A DNA stretch of 5,444 bases, taken from contig JALSQJ010000014.1 of NCBI GenBank assembly GCA_026985495.1, positions 1 to 5,444 on the forward strand. The letters are read 5' to 3'. This DNA comes from Campylobacteraceae bacterium (GTDB taxonomy: Bacteria > Campylobacterota > Campylobacteria > Campylobacterales > Sulfurovaceae). The translations under genes and the position numbers were made by a program. A model generated the notes under the pieces. That model did no database searches. It was not told the origin of the DNA and was given only the letters and a program-made list of their open reading frames with translations. Positions 1-5,295 of the stretch are shown one piece after another (the stretch's first letter is position 1; each line of letters begins with the position of its first letter).

Positions 1-191
1 TTGGTGTCTTGTTAGGATTATGGATTACCCCTGTGATGAGTATGGGACATCTTTTACTCTCTGCACTCATGAGCATGTACATCTTCATAGGGCTTTATTT
101 TGAAGAGAAAGATTTGGTAGAAGAGATAGGTGAGGAGTATGTGGCATACAAGAAAAAAGTGGGAATGATGTTTCCTCGGACTAGAAACTAA
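1..191 (+). CDS. Isoprenylcysteine methyltransferase/MddA-like membrane methyltransferase, C-terminal fragment
   Basis: The reading frame enters from the left edge (first full codon at position 3) and ends at TAA 189-191, so only the last 62 residues are visible. They begin with a hydrophobic stretch (GVLLGLWITPVMSMGHLLL...), a further membrane helix (about residues 16-32), then FEEKDLVEEIGEEY and a basic end, KKKVGMMFP. A GHLL helix followed by an E-E-x-D-L-x-x-x-x-G-x-x-Y cytoplasmic segment is the usual C-terminus of small integral-membrane methyltransferases of the ICMT/NnrU-like/methanethiol S-methyltransferase (MddA) type. In this family the segment contributes to the S-adenosylmethionine pocket, and the EE pair is conserved. 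The methyl acceptor cannot be told from this fragment; methanethiol is one known possibility. The SDR gene starts 11 bases downstream, so co-transcription is likely. The true start lies outside the window. Confidence 0.72.
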   Translation, partial: GVLLGLWITPVMSMGHLLLSALMSMYIFIGLYFEEKDLVEEIGEEYVAYKKKVGMMFPRTRN

Positions 192-202
192 AGGATAAAA
201 GA

Positions 203-880
203 ATGAAAACAGTACTCATAACAGGTGGAAACAAAGGTATAGGCTTAGAGCTTACCAAAGCCTTTTTAGAATTAGACTACAAAGTTATAGCCATAGCACG
301 AGATTTTAAAGACTTTGCCTATGCCGATAAGGTTGAGTGTATAGCATATGACTTAAGCAATGTAGAGGGCATACCTGCACTTATTGACTCACTAGGGCAG
401 ATAGATATTCTCCTTAACAACGCAGGGGTAATGTATTCGCTCCATTATGATGCTTACCCACAAGAAAAAGTAGATAGTATGCTCAAACTCAATCTCGAAG
501 CACCCATAAAACTCATAGAGTGTTGTGTCAAAGCTGGTGCAACGCGTGTTGTGAACAATGCTTCAATAGCAGGGCAGATAGGACATCCTGATGTTTGGTA
601 TGGTGCAACCAAAGCAGGACTGATTAACGCTACAAAGAGCTTTGCCAAGATTTTTGAGGGTAGCGTAGTCATCAATGCTGTTTCTGCTAGTCCAGTAGAG
701 ACTGATATGTTAGAAACTATTCCATTGGCTAGAAGAGAAGCATTTTTAAAAACAGTGGTAACAGGTAGATTTGCTAAAGCTGATGAAGTAGCCAAGGCGA
801 TGATTTGGTTGGCGACTGAGTCACCTGAGTATATCAATGGGACGACAATTGATGTGAATAATGGGTCGTATATGAGGTAG
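203..880 (+). CDS. Short-chain dehydrogenase/reductase (SDR) family oxidoreductase
   Basis: A 225-residue protein with a complete classical SDR Rossmann layout and typical length (about 220-250). The cofactor motif TGGNKGIG is at residues 7-14 and the structural NNAG motif at 72-75. The catalytic tetrad is intact: N97, S121 (in NNASIAGQIG), Y133 and K137 (YGATK). The C-terminal NGTTIDVNNG at about 212-221 is the usual SDR ending. Arg33 after the second beta strand (AIARD) suggests NADP(H) rather than NAD(H); this is inference. It should be a soluble cytoplasmic NAD(P)-dependent oxidoreductase; the substrate cannot be deduced. The ATG is supported by AAAGGA at 190-195, seven bases upstream. 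The gene lies 11 bases after the methyltransferase fragment and 7 bases before the next gene, whose ribosome site is inside this gene's last codons, pointing to one operon. Its last 100 bases are strongly G-rich. Confidence 0.93.
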   Translation: MKTVLITGGNKGIGLELTKAFLELDYKVIAIARDFKDFAYADKVECIAYDLSNVEGIPALIDSLGQIDILLNNAGVMYSLHYDAYPQEKVDSMLKLNLEAPIKLIECCVKAGATRVVNNASIAGQIGHPDVWYGATKAGLINATKSFAKIFEGSVVINAVSASPVETDMLETIPLARREAFLKTVVTGRFAKADEVAKAMIWLATESPEYINGTTIDVNNGSYMR

Positions 881-887
881 ATGAGAT

Positions 888-1241
888 ATGTATAATACAA
901 AATACTACACTCTCCAACACCTAAAAGAAAAAAATGCCATTCTCTTAGAGTGGAAACAATTTTGCAAAGGCGAGGAGTACCAAGAGCCATTTCGCTATGG
1001 GCTAGAACTTATCAAAAAGCACAACATCACCACATGGATAACAGACACCACCAACGGCTTTGAAAATGAAGAGGCTGATACTGTGTGGTTATTAGAAGAG
1101 ATAATGCTAAAGTTTATAGAGAGTTCTTTGGAGAAGATAGTATTTGTTATTGCTGATGACAGTCCTTTGATGGGTGAGATATTGGGACAGAAAGAGGCTT
1201 TGGGGGAGTTTTTTGAGGTGGAGTTGGTGCATAAAATATGA
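888..1241 (+). CDS. Small STAS/SpoIIAA-like protein of unknown function
   Basis: A 117-residue soluble protein without signal peptide or membrane helix. The pattern looks like an alternating alpha/beta fold: a strand ending in LLEWK (residues 19-23), an amphipathic helix through YQEPFRYGLELIKKHN, a strand TTWITDT at 48-54, a helix with VWLLEEIM, then the hydrophobic strand KIVFVIADD. The W-I-x-D-T/x strand after a 'GLELIKKH' helix, with a later 'x-W-L' segment, resembles STAS/SpoIIAA-like (SEC14-type fold) small proteins that are widespread in environmental bacteria, mostly of unknown role. This is by-eye similarity, so the family call is tentative. The start at 888 follows GAGG at 874-877, which lies within the end of the SDR gene, so translation is probably coupled. 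Its stop overlaps the next start (ATGA, 1238-1241). C/G content flips along the gene: C-rich first half, G-rich second half. Confidence 0.75.
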   Translation: MYNTKYYTLQHLKEKNAILLEWKQFCKGEEYQEPFRYGLELIKKHNITTWITDTTNGFENEEADTVWLLEEIMLKFIESSLEKIVFVIADDSPLMGEILGQKEALGEFFEVELVHKI

Positions 1242-1765
1242 AAAAACCTAGTAATCAAATGCCACCATATCAAATGCCTAAAATGAAATGGTATCTAGTA
1301 ATTATTATGTGGATATTTTTGGTTTTATATTTCGGAAGTATTGTATATAAAGCGTATGATGACATAGCTTTTAGATATGTGATTTTAATTTTCATAGTTT
1401 TAATTTTAGTTTTGAGTGGTGTAGGTGTAGAGAAATATGAAAAGCTTAAACGGTCACGAAAAGAGTGGGATATTGGTAAGTTTGCTAAAGAATTTAATCT
1501 AAAAGAAGTAGACACTTGGGTTGTTCGTGCAGTATATGAAGCCGTCTATGATGAAGTAGAGATTCCAATTAAAGCAGATGATGATATAGATAAAGATTTA
1601 AGAATAGATATGGGTGATTTAGGATTTGATGAAATTTTAATAAATGTATCTCAAAGAACGGGTAGAGTTTTAACTGAAGAGAGTGTAGCGTATAATGATA
1701 TAGAAAATATTACAAGCGTTAGAGATTTGGTTTATTTTTTTAATCAGTTGCCTAGAGAAAAATAA
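1238..1765 (+). CDS. Two-helix membrane protein with cytoplasmic acyl-carrier-like (DUF1493-like) domain lacking the serine
   Basis: A 175-residue protein that I cannot match to a named gene. After a short polar N-terminus with repeated QMP (residues 7-9 and 12-14) come two membrane segments, about 18-37 and 46-64, joined by a short loop. A charged linker KYEKLKRSRKEW follows, so the tail is predicted cytoplasmic. Residues about 92-172 look like an acyl-carrier fold: helix WVVRAVYEAVYDEV, a DDDIDKDLRIDMGDLGFDE loop entering helix II, then SQRTGRVLTEESV and a final TSVRDLVYFFNQL helix. In acyl carrier proteins the loop reads D-S-L and the serine carries phosphopantetheine; here the equivalent stretch is GDLGFDE, with no serine. 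DUF1493-type ACP-like proteins also have a D/G-rich loop there. The start overlaps the previous stop (ATGA). The gene is C-poor on the coding strand, unlike its neighbours. Existence as a gene is well supported; the fold is inference. Confidence 0.78.
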   Translation: MKKPSNQMPPYQMPKMKWYLVIIMWIFLVLYFGSIVYKAYDDIAFRYVILIFIVLILVLSGVGVEKYEKLKRSRKEWDIGKFAKEFNLKEVDTWVVRAVYEAVYDEVEIPIKADDDIDKDLRIDMGDLGFDEILINVSQRTGRVLTEESVAYNDIENITSVRDLVYFFNQLPREK

Positions 1766-1774
1766 AGATTAACA

Positions 1775-1780
1775 AAAGGA
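1775..1780 (+). promoter_or_regulatory. Shine-Dalgarno site of a 20-codon reading frame
   Basis: AAAGGA lies 11 bases before the ATG at 1792 and about 65 bases before the first possible start (GTG 1844) of the kinase-domain frame, which has no ribosome site of its own. It shows that translation at this locus most plausibly begins at 1792, in a different frame from the kinase domain. Confidence 0.5.
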
Positions 1781-1783
1781 TAA

Positions 1784-2167
1784 ACTAAAATATGCCAATC
1801 AAATTCAAAACCCCATACGGCTTACAAAAACAACCACTTAAAAGTGAGATTTGACCGTATGGCACTTAAAAACATCTTAGTAAATCTTCTACATAATGCT
1901 ACCAAGCATACTGTTTATGGCTCTATTACCATTAAAACCTCTCAAGACAAAATTATTATTCAAGATACAGGAACAGGCATCGACCCTAAAAAATCATCTA
2001 TGATTTTTGAGCCTTTTTATTGTACCGATGAGAGTAAAAACAGAGAAAAAAGTGGATTTGGACTAGGACTATCTATCGCCAAAAATCTAGCAAAAAATAA
2101 TGGATATAACTTGTCACTAGATCAAACATACCAAAAAGGTGCAAGATTTGTCATCAAAAGAATATAA
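1784..2167 (+). pseudogene. Histidine kinase C-terminal ATPase domain, lacking sensor and phosphoacceptor domains
   Basis: From 1844 (GTG, residue 1) to TAA 2165-2167 this frame encodes an almost complete HATPase_c domain of about 107 residues: N box with N14 and N18 (NLLHNATKHT), G1 box DTGTGI at 41-46, F box FEPFY at 55-59, and G2 box GFGLGL at 71-76. These are the ATP-binding elements of two-component sensor histidine kinases. The frame is open back to 1784, where a TAA (1781-1783) precedes it. It holds no ATG upstream of the N box and no HisKA helix with the phosphorylated histidine; sensor and membrane regions are also absent. Full-length kinases usually have several hundred residues. 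The ATPase motifs are undamaged, so truncation was recent or the domain is still used. GTG 1844 has no ribosome site. The next gene's Shine-Dalgarno overlaps this stop. Most likely a remnant; a free-standing ATPase protein is the alternative. Confidence 0.7.
1792..1854 (+). CDS. 20-codon ORF overlapping the kinase remnant (leader peptide or broken 5' end)
   Basis: ATG at 1792 with a good ribosome site opens a frame of 20 codons (starting MPIKFKTPYG) that ends at TGA 1852-1854. It overlaps the GTG at 1844 of the kinase-domain frame by 11 bases, one frame apart. The peptide is basic and hydrophilic and I do not recognise it. Three readings are possible: the true 5' end of a gene now separated from its body by a one-base shift (runs of A at 1826-1830 and 1840-1843 are candidate slip sites); the start of an unrelated gene whose body was deleted; or a short leader allowing re-initiation into the kinase frame. 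The sequence alone does not decide. Confidence 0.35.
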   Translation: MPIKFKTPYGLQKQPLKSEI

Positions 2168-2176
2168 GGTTTATAC

Positions 2177-2731
2177 ATGGGAACACCGCACAAAAAACTA
2201 AACTCCAAAATCAAAGATTTTATCAACAAGCAAAAAATCTTCTTCGTTGCCACCGCTACAGAAGATAGCTTCATCAACCTCTCTCCCAAAGGAATGGATT
2301 CGCTAAAAATTATCGATGACAACAGAGTCATCTGGATTAACTCCACTGGCTCTACCAACGAAAGCTCCGCCCATGTGCAAAGAGATCCAAGAATGACTAT
2401 GATGTTTTGCTCCTTTGAGAAAGAACCCCTCATCGTTAAACTCATGGGAAAAGCCAAAGTAATCCACAAAAAAGATGAGCAATGGAAAGCACTTGCAAAA
2501 CAACTGCCACCGATGGAGGGTGCCAGACAGATATTTGACCTTGATATCGAACTTGTCTTAACGGTATGTGGTATGGCTGTACCATATTTTGAATACAAAG
2601 GTGAACGAGAGGATTTGACAGAGTATTGGAAAGAGCAAGGCAAAGAGGGCTTGGAGAAGTATTGGACAAAGAAAAACCAAAAGAGCCTCAATGGCTTGGA
2701 TACTTTTGTGGTGGAGAAGAATATTAATTGA
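2177..2731 (+). CDS. Pyridoxamine 5'-phosphate oxidase family (FMN-binding split-barrel) protein
   Basis: A 184-residue soluble protein matching the PNPOx-like family with the signature order QKIFFVATA (residues 19-27), NLSPKGMDSL (34-43), W-x-N-x-TGS-x-NE-x-x-AH (53-66), RMTMMFCSF (72-80), G-x-A-K-V (91-95), RQIFDL (117-122), VCGMAVP (130-136), GER (142-144) and a C-terminal K-N-x-x-S-L-N-G-L (166-174). Family members bind FMN, or occasionally F420 or heme, in a dimeric split barrel; the physiological substrate of this subgroup is not established, and the name does not mean that it makes PLP. The ATG is supported by TAAGGT at 2165-2170, six bases upstream and overlapping the stop of the kinase remnant. 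It ends with tandem stops TGA TAA at 2729-2734, five bases from the end of the convergent MocR gene. The 5' half is C-rich and the 3' half G-rich. Confidence 0.9.
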   Translation: MGTPHKKLNSKIKDFINKQKIFFVATATEDSFINLSPKGMDSLKIIDDNRVIWINSTGSTNESSAHVQRDPRMTMMFCSFEKEPLIVKLMGKAKVIHKKDEQWKALAKQLPPMEGARQIFDLDIELVLTVCGMAVPYFEYKGEREDLTEYWKEQGKEGLEKYWTKKNQKSLNGLDTFVVEKNIN

Positions 2732-2740
2732 TAAATTTAT
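2731..2740. repeat. 10-base perfect palindrome at convergent gene ends
   Basis: ATAAATTTAT spans the last base of the split-barrel gene's TGA, the second in-frame stop (TAA) and the stop codon of the opposite MocR gene. It is too short and AT-only to act as an intrinsic terminator, and no GC-rich stem surrounds it. It probably reflects the overlapping stop codons rather than a regulatory site. Confidence 0.3.
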
Positions 2741-4104
2741 TGTTCAAACACTCGTAACCAATTTTTACCAAAAGCTTCAATAGCTTGTGGAATTTCTCCT
2801 AAACTCAAACCTCCAAATCCCATCCTAACCGCTTCAAAATCACTTCCACTTCTCTCTTTTAAAAGATATATTTTTATACCTTCTTCTTCACATAACTCTT
2901 GTAGTTTTTGATAATCATATGGTATAGTAGCAGTGATGATAATGGCTAAACCACCATTTTTAGCCACAATTTTACATTTGCTTAACTGTTTTAACTCTTC
3001 CAACAGATGATCATGTTTTTTGCGATTTAGATTTCTTACTTTTCTGATTTGTCTTTCAAAATGCCCCTCTTTTATAAAAGCTGTTAAAGTCTTTTGAGTA
3101 TCTATGCTGACATGGCAAAAGTGACTATCATAGTGATTTTTATAAAGTTTTAAAACTCTATCTGGTAGCACCATAAAACCAACTCTTATAGCTGGAGATA
3201 GAGCTTTTGCAAATGTTCCAAGGTATATAACACTTTGATTAGTATCTAGTCCTTGTAAAGATGGGATAGGCTGTGTATCGTAACGAAGTTCACTGTCATA
3301 GTCATCTTCTAAAATGATACCATCAATACTTGAGATATAATCAATCAATTCAAGTCGTTTTTGAATTGGCATATTTATCCCTAGCGGGTATTGGTGTGAT
3401 GGTGTTATATAGACAATTTTAGCTTTTGTTTCTTTTAACTTTTGGATATCTATACCATCATGATTTACCTCAACAAACGATACTTTGTATCCAAACTCAC
3501 TAAATATTTTATGAGCAATATGATAGCCTGGTAATTCCGTAGCAAAGTGATTTGAGTGGGATTTTAATAGTTTTGCGACAAGATTTAAAGAGTCCACAAA
3601 ACCATGTGTGATGATGATATTTTCAGCACTCACATTTGCACCACGGCTTTTTTGTAGATATTTGGCTATCTCCACTCGAAGAGCTAACTCCCCTTGCCCT
3701 TGGGGATAATGTCCAAAATTGGTATGCTCATTTATAACTTTATTGTAAAGTCGTTTCCAAATTTTATGTGCAAAGGTTTTATTTTCCAAGTGAGCAGGAA
3801 AAAAATCAAACTTATACTCTTTTTGTTTAGGTGTCGTTTGCTGTGTGGTTTTTGGCTTGAACTCTTTGTAATTAAGTTCATTTACAAAGTAACCAAGTTT
3901 TTCTCTAGCTTCGATAAAACCTTCTATCTCTAGTTGCATATATGCTTTTTGCACACTATTTTTGCTGATATTGTAAAGTGATGCTAATTTTCTGATAGAT
4001 GGCAATTTTTGGTTTGGTTTATAGTCGGTGATGATATCTTTTTTTAGTTCAAGATAGAGTTGTTGATAGATCGGTATTTTGCTTGATTTGTTTATGATAT
4101 ACAT
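2737..4104 (-). CDS. MocR/PdxR-type regulator: GntR-family winged helix fused to PLP aminotransferase-like domain
   Basis: A 455-residue protein of typical MocR length. Residues about 10-75 form the GntR-type winged helix: IPIYQQLYLELKKDI, then LPSIRKLA (34-41), a recognition helix around SKNSVQKAYMQLE, and the wing GFIEAREKLGYFV. A linker rich in K, T, Q and P (about 80-98) leads to a fold-type I aminotransferase domain from about 99 to the end: YPQGQGELALR (133-143), TPSHQYPLG (234-242), EDDYDSELRY (266-275), the PLP Schiff-base lysine K300 in GTFAKALSP with R307, and carboxylate-binding R427 (RMGFG). Everything needed to bind PLP is present. Such proteins sense PLP or PLP adducts of amines and usually regulate a divergent neighbour and themselves. 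AGAGGA (4111-4116, minus) lies six bases before the ATG. The gene diverges from a PNPOx-family gene and converges on another. Confidence 0.93.
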   Translation of the reverse strand: MYIINKSSKIPIYQQLYLELKKDIITDYKPNQKLPSIRKLASLYNISKNSVQKAYMQLEIEGFIEAREKLGYFVNELNYKEFKPKTTQQTTPKQKEYKFDFFPAHLENKTFAHKIWKRLYNKVINEHTNFGHYPQGQGELALRVEIAKYLQKSRGANVSAENIIITHGFVDSLNLVAKLLKSHSNHFATELPGYHIAHKIFSEFGYKVSFVEVNHDGIDIQKLKETKAKIVYITPSHQYPLGINMPIQKRLELIDYISSIDGIILEDDYDSELRYDTQPIPSLQGLDTNQSVIYLGTFAKALSPAIRVGFMVLPDRVLKLYKNHYDSHFCHVSIDTQKTLTAFIKEGHFERQIRKVRNLNRKKHDHLLEELKQLSKCKIVAKNGGLAIIITATIPYDYQKLQELCEEEGIKIYLLKERSGSDFEAVRMGFGGLSLGEIPQAIEAFGKNWLRVFEQ

Positions 4105-4110
4105 TTTTTG

Positions 4111-4135
4111 TCCTCTATTCTTTATAAAAATTGTA
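4111..4135 (-). promoter_or_regulatory. Weak candidate promoter elements and ribosome site of the MocR gene
   Basis: Read on the minus strand, TACAAT (4135-4130) and TATAAA (4126-4121) both resemble -10 boxes, followed by AGAGGA (4116-4111) as ribosome site. Neither -10 has a recognisable -35 box 16-18 bases upstream. TATAAA would leave a leader of only about 10 bases, so TACAAT is the better candidate. It lies inside the candidate operator and close to the -35 of the opposite promoter, which would fit autoregulation. Confidence 0.35.
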
Positions 4136-4151
4136 TCTTTACATGGTTACA
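4132..4151. promoter_or_regulatory. Candidate MocR operator: three TGTA/TACA elements at 8-base spacing
   Basis: TGTA at 4132-4135, TACA at 4140-4143 and TACA at 4148-4151 start exactly 8 bases apart. The first two form an inverted repeat (TGTA-TCTT-TACA), and the last two belong to a direct repeat of TTACA (4139-4143, 4147-4151). The cluster overlaps the -35 box of the rightward promoter and the candidate -10 of the MocR gene. MocR regulators commonly bind direct repeats, sometimes with an inverted element, in the divergent intergenic region. That this is the binding site is inference; in AT-rich DNA four-base elements are weak evidence. Confidence 0.4.
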
Positions 4152-4166
4152 GATTTTTCTTATAAT
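4138..4166 (+). promoter_or_regulatory. Near-consensus sigma70 promoter for the split-barrel/GNAT operon
   Basis: A -35 box TTTACA (4138-4143, five of six to TTGACA) and a perfect -10 box TATAAT (4161-4166) are separated by the optimal 17 bases. Transcription would start near 4173, giving a leader of about 17 bases that contains TAAGG at 4179-4183 and then the ATG at 4190. A promoter this close to consensus is expected to be strong unless repressed, which fits an overlapping operator. Confidence 0.72.
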
Positions 4167-4189
4167 AGCGAAAAATATTAAGGCATAAA

Positions 4190-4747
4190 ATGAAAAACCT
4201 ATTAAACAACTCAGCATACGGCACACTTGCACTATCTGATAAGGATACACCTTATGCAGTAGCGATAAATTTTGTCTATCTTCATGAGGCTATCTACTTT
4301 CACTGCTCCAAAAAGGGTAAAAAGATAGATATCATCAAAAAAAATAACAACTGCTTTTTTTCGGTGGTAAAAGATTATGCTTTGATACCCTCTTATTTTA
4401 GCTCAAAGAGTGGTTTGGCATGTCCTGCAACACATTTTTTTGAGTCAGTCCATATAGAAGGAAAAGCAAAAATTGTTACCTCAAAAGATGAAAAAATTGA
4501 AATGTTCACAGCCCTTATGCAAAAGCTTCAAAGCGAGGGTGGTTATAAAAGCTTTGAAGATAGCGAATATAAAAATTCATTGGATAGTGTCTTAGTCATA
4601 AAAGTAGAGATAGATGAGATCAAACATAAAGTAAAACTAGGACAAAAACTAAGCCAAGAGAGATTTGATATGATAATAGATCATCTAAAAAAACGAGGCA
4701 CTTATATTGATAAAGAAACGATAGAAAAGATGAGAGGATTAAGATGA
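4190..4747 (+). CDS. Pyridoxamine 5'-phosphate oxidase family (NimA-like flavin-binding) protein
   Basis: A 185-residue soluble protein of the flavin-nucleotide-binding branch of the split-barrel family (the Nim-like group). The order is characteristic: GTLAL at 11-15, a PYAVAINFVY strand at 21-30, YFHCSKKGKKIDII at 36-49, CFFSVV at 55-60, then ACPATHFFESVHIEGKA at 77-93 and a helical C-terminus. Relatives bind FMN and some reduce nitro compounds, but most have no known substrate, so the name is a family label. It belongs to a different subgroup from the split-barrel protein at 2177-2731. TAAGG at 4179-4183, six bases upstream, supports the ATG. The gene is divergent from the MocR regulator, a common pairing for PNPOx-type genes, and overlaps the following acetyltransferase start (ATGA 4744-4747), indicating a translationally coupled two-gene operon. 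Confidence 0.9.
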   Translation: MKNLLNNSAYGTLALSDKDTPYAVAINFVYLHEAIYFHCSKKGKKIDIIKKNNNCFFSVVKDYALIPSYFSSKSGLACPATHFFESVHIEGKAKIVTSKDEKIEMFTALMQKLQSEGGYKSFEDSEYKNSLDSVLVIKVEIDEIKHKVKLGQKLSQERFDMIIDHLKKRGTYIDKETIEKMRGLR

Positions 4748-5295
4748 TTTATAAAATAGCAGAGCTTGATGATATCGAAGCAACTTTAAAACTTCATGCC
4801 AAATATCAAATAAACACTATATCCCAAGAGGATAAAAAAGATGGATTTGTCACCACTGCATTTACAAGAGATGAGCTAAAAGATTTGATAGAGAAAGAGA
4901 AAGGTTTATTTATTGCAAAAGAGGGAGATGAAGTATTGGCATATGTCATGAGTGCATCATGGAAATTTTGGAGTAAGTGGTCAATGTTTGCTTTTATGCT
5001 AGAAGATTTACCAAATATTACTTACAAAGGAATAAAACTAAGCATAGATAATAGCTATCAGTATGGACCAATTGCGATTGACAAAAGAGCAAGAGGCACA
5101 GATGTGCTACCAAATATATTTAACTTTGCACTAAAAGAAATGGCAAAACGATATGATGTACTCGTAACATTTGTCAACCAAATTAACCCACGAAGCTACG
5201 AAGCACACAAGCGAAAACTTGGACTTGATATTATAAAAGAGTTTGAGTTTAACGGCAACAAATATTGGGAAATGGGGTGCCTAACTAAGAGATAA
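4744..5295 (+). CDS. GNAT-family N-acetyltransferase
   Basis: A 183-residue soluble protein with GNAT organisation: N-terminal IAELDDIEATLKLH (5-18), the central strand GLFIAKEGDEVLAYVMSAS (54-72), a variable Trp-rich segment (KFWSKWSMF, 74-82), strand GPIAID (108-113) followed by the acetyl-CoA pyrophosphate-binding turn RARGTDVL (115-122, motif A) and helix, and motif B NPRSYEAHKRKLGL (148-161) with the conserved N-P-x-S-x-x-A-H. These residues predict acetyl-CoA binding. The acceptor is unknown; an amine would suit control by a MocR sensor, but that is inference. The ATG overlaps the upstream stop and is preceded by GAGAGGA at 4732-4738, five bases away. The stop TAA 5293-5295 directly touches the stop codon of the opposing Crp/Fnr-type gene, leaving no room for a separate terminator. 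Confidence 0.88.
   Translation: MIYKIAELDDIEATLKLHAKYQINTISQEDKKDGFVTTAFTRDELKDLIEKEKGLFIAKEGDEVLAYVMSASWKFWSKWSMFAFMLEDLPNITYKGIKLSIDNSYQYGPIAIDKRARGTDVLPNIFNFALKEMAKRYDVLVTFVNQINPRSYEAHKRKLGLDIIKEFEFNGNKYWEMGCLTKR

Noticed and set aside
454..990. 178-codon open frame on the minus strand
   Set aside because: It lies opposite the SDR gene, whose catalytic residues are all conserved. The antisense peptide shows no recognisable motif, and the frame is a by-product of the sense codon use.
1254..1275. Direct repeat ATCAAATGCC near the start of the membrane protein gene
   Set aside because: Two imperfect copies encode the QMP repeats in the N-terminal tail. Nothing suggests a mobile or regulatory function.
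888..2167. Partner-switching stress module formed by the STAS-like protein and the free ATPase domain
   Set aside because: The ATPase domain has the full F box and GFGLGL G2 box of two-component histidine kinases rather than the shorter anti-sigma-kinase type. No sigma factor or phosphatase is present, and the two genes are separated by another gene. Truncated kinase is the simpler reading.
2122..2691. 189-codon open frame on the minus strand
   Set aside because: It is antisense to the split-barrel protein, which carries its full family signature. The antisense peptide is a low-complexity mix of S, F, L and P with no recognisable domain.
2731..2740. Bidirectional terminator between the two convergent genes
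   Set aside because: The palindrome is 10 bases of pure A and T with no loop, and it cannot form a stable RNA stem.
4190..4747. Calling this gene pdxH or a nitroimidazole resistance gene
   Set aside because: It shows the general flavin-binding split-barrel pattern, but no residue visible here distinguishes PLP synthesis or nitro reduction from the many uncharacterised relatives.
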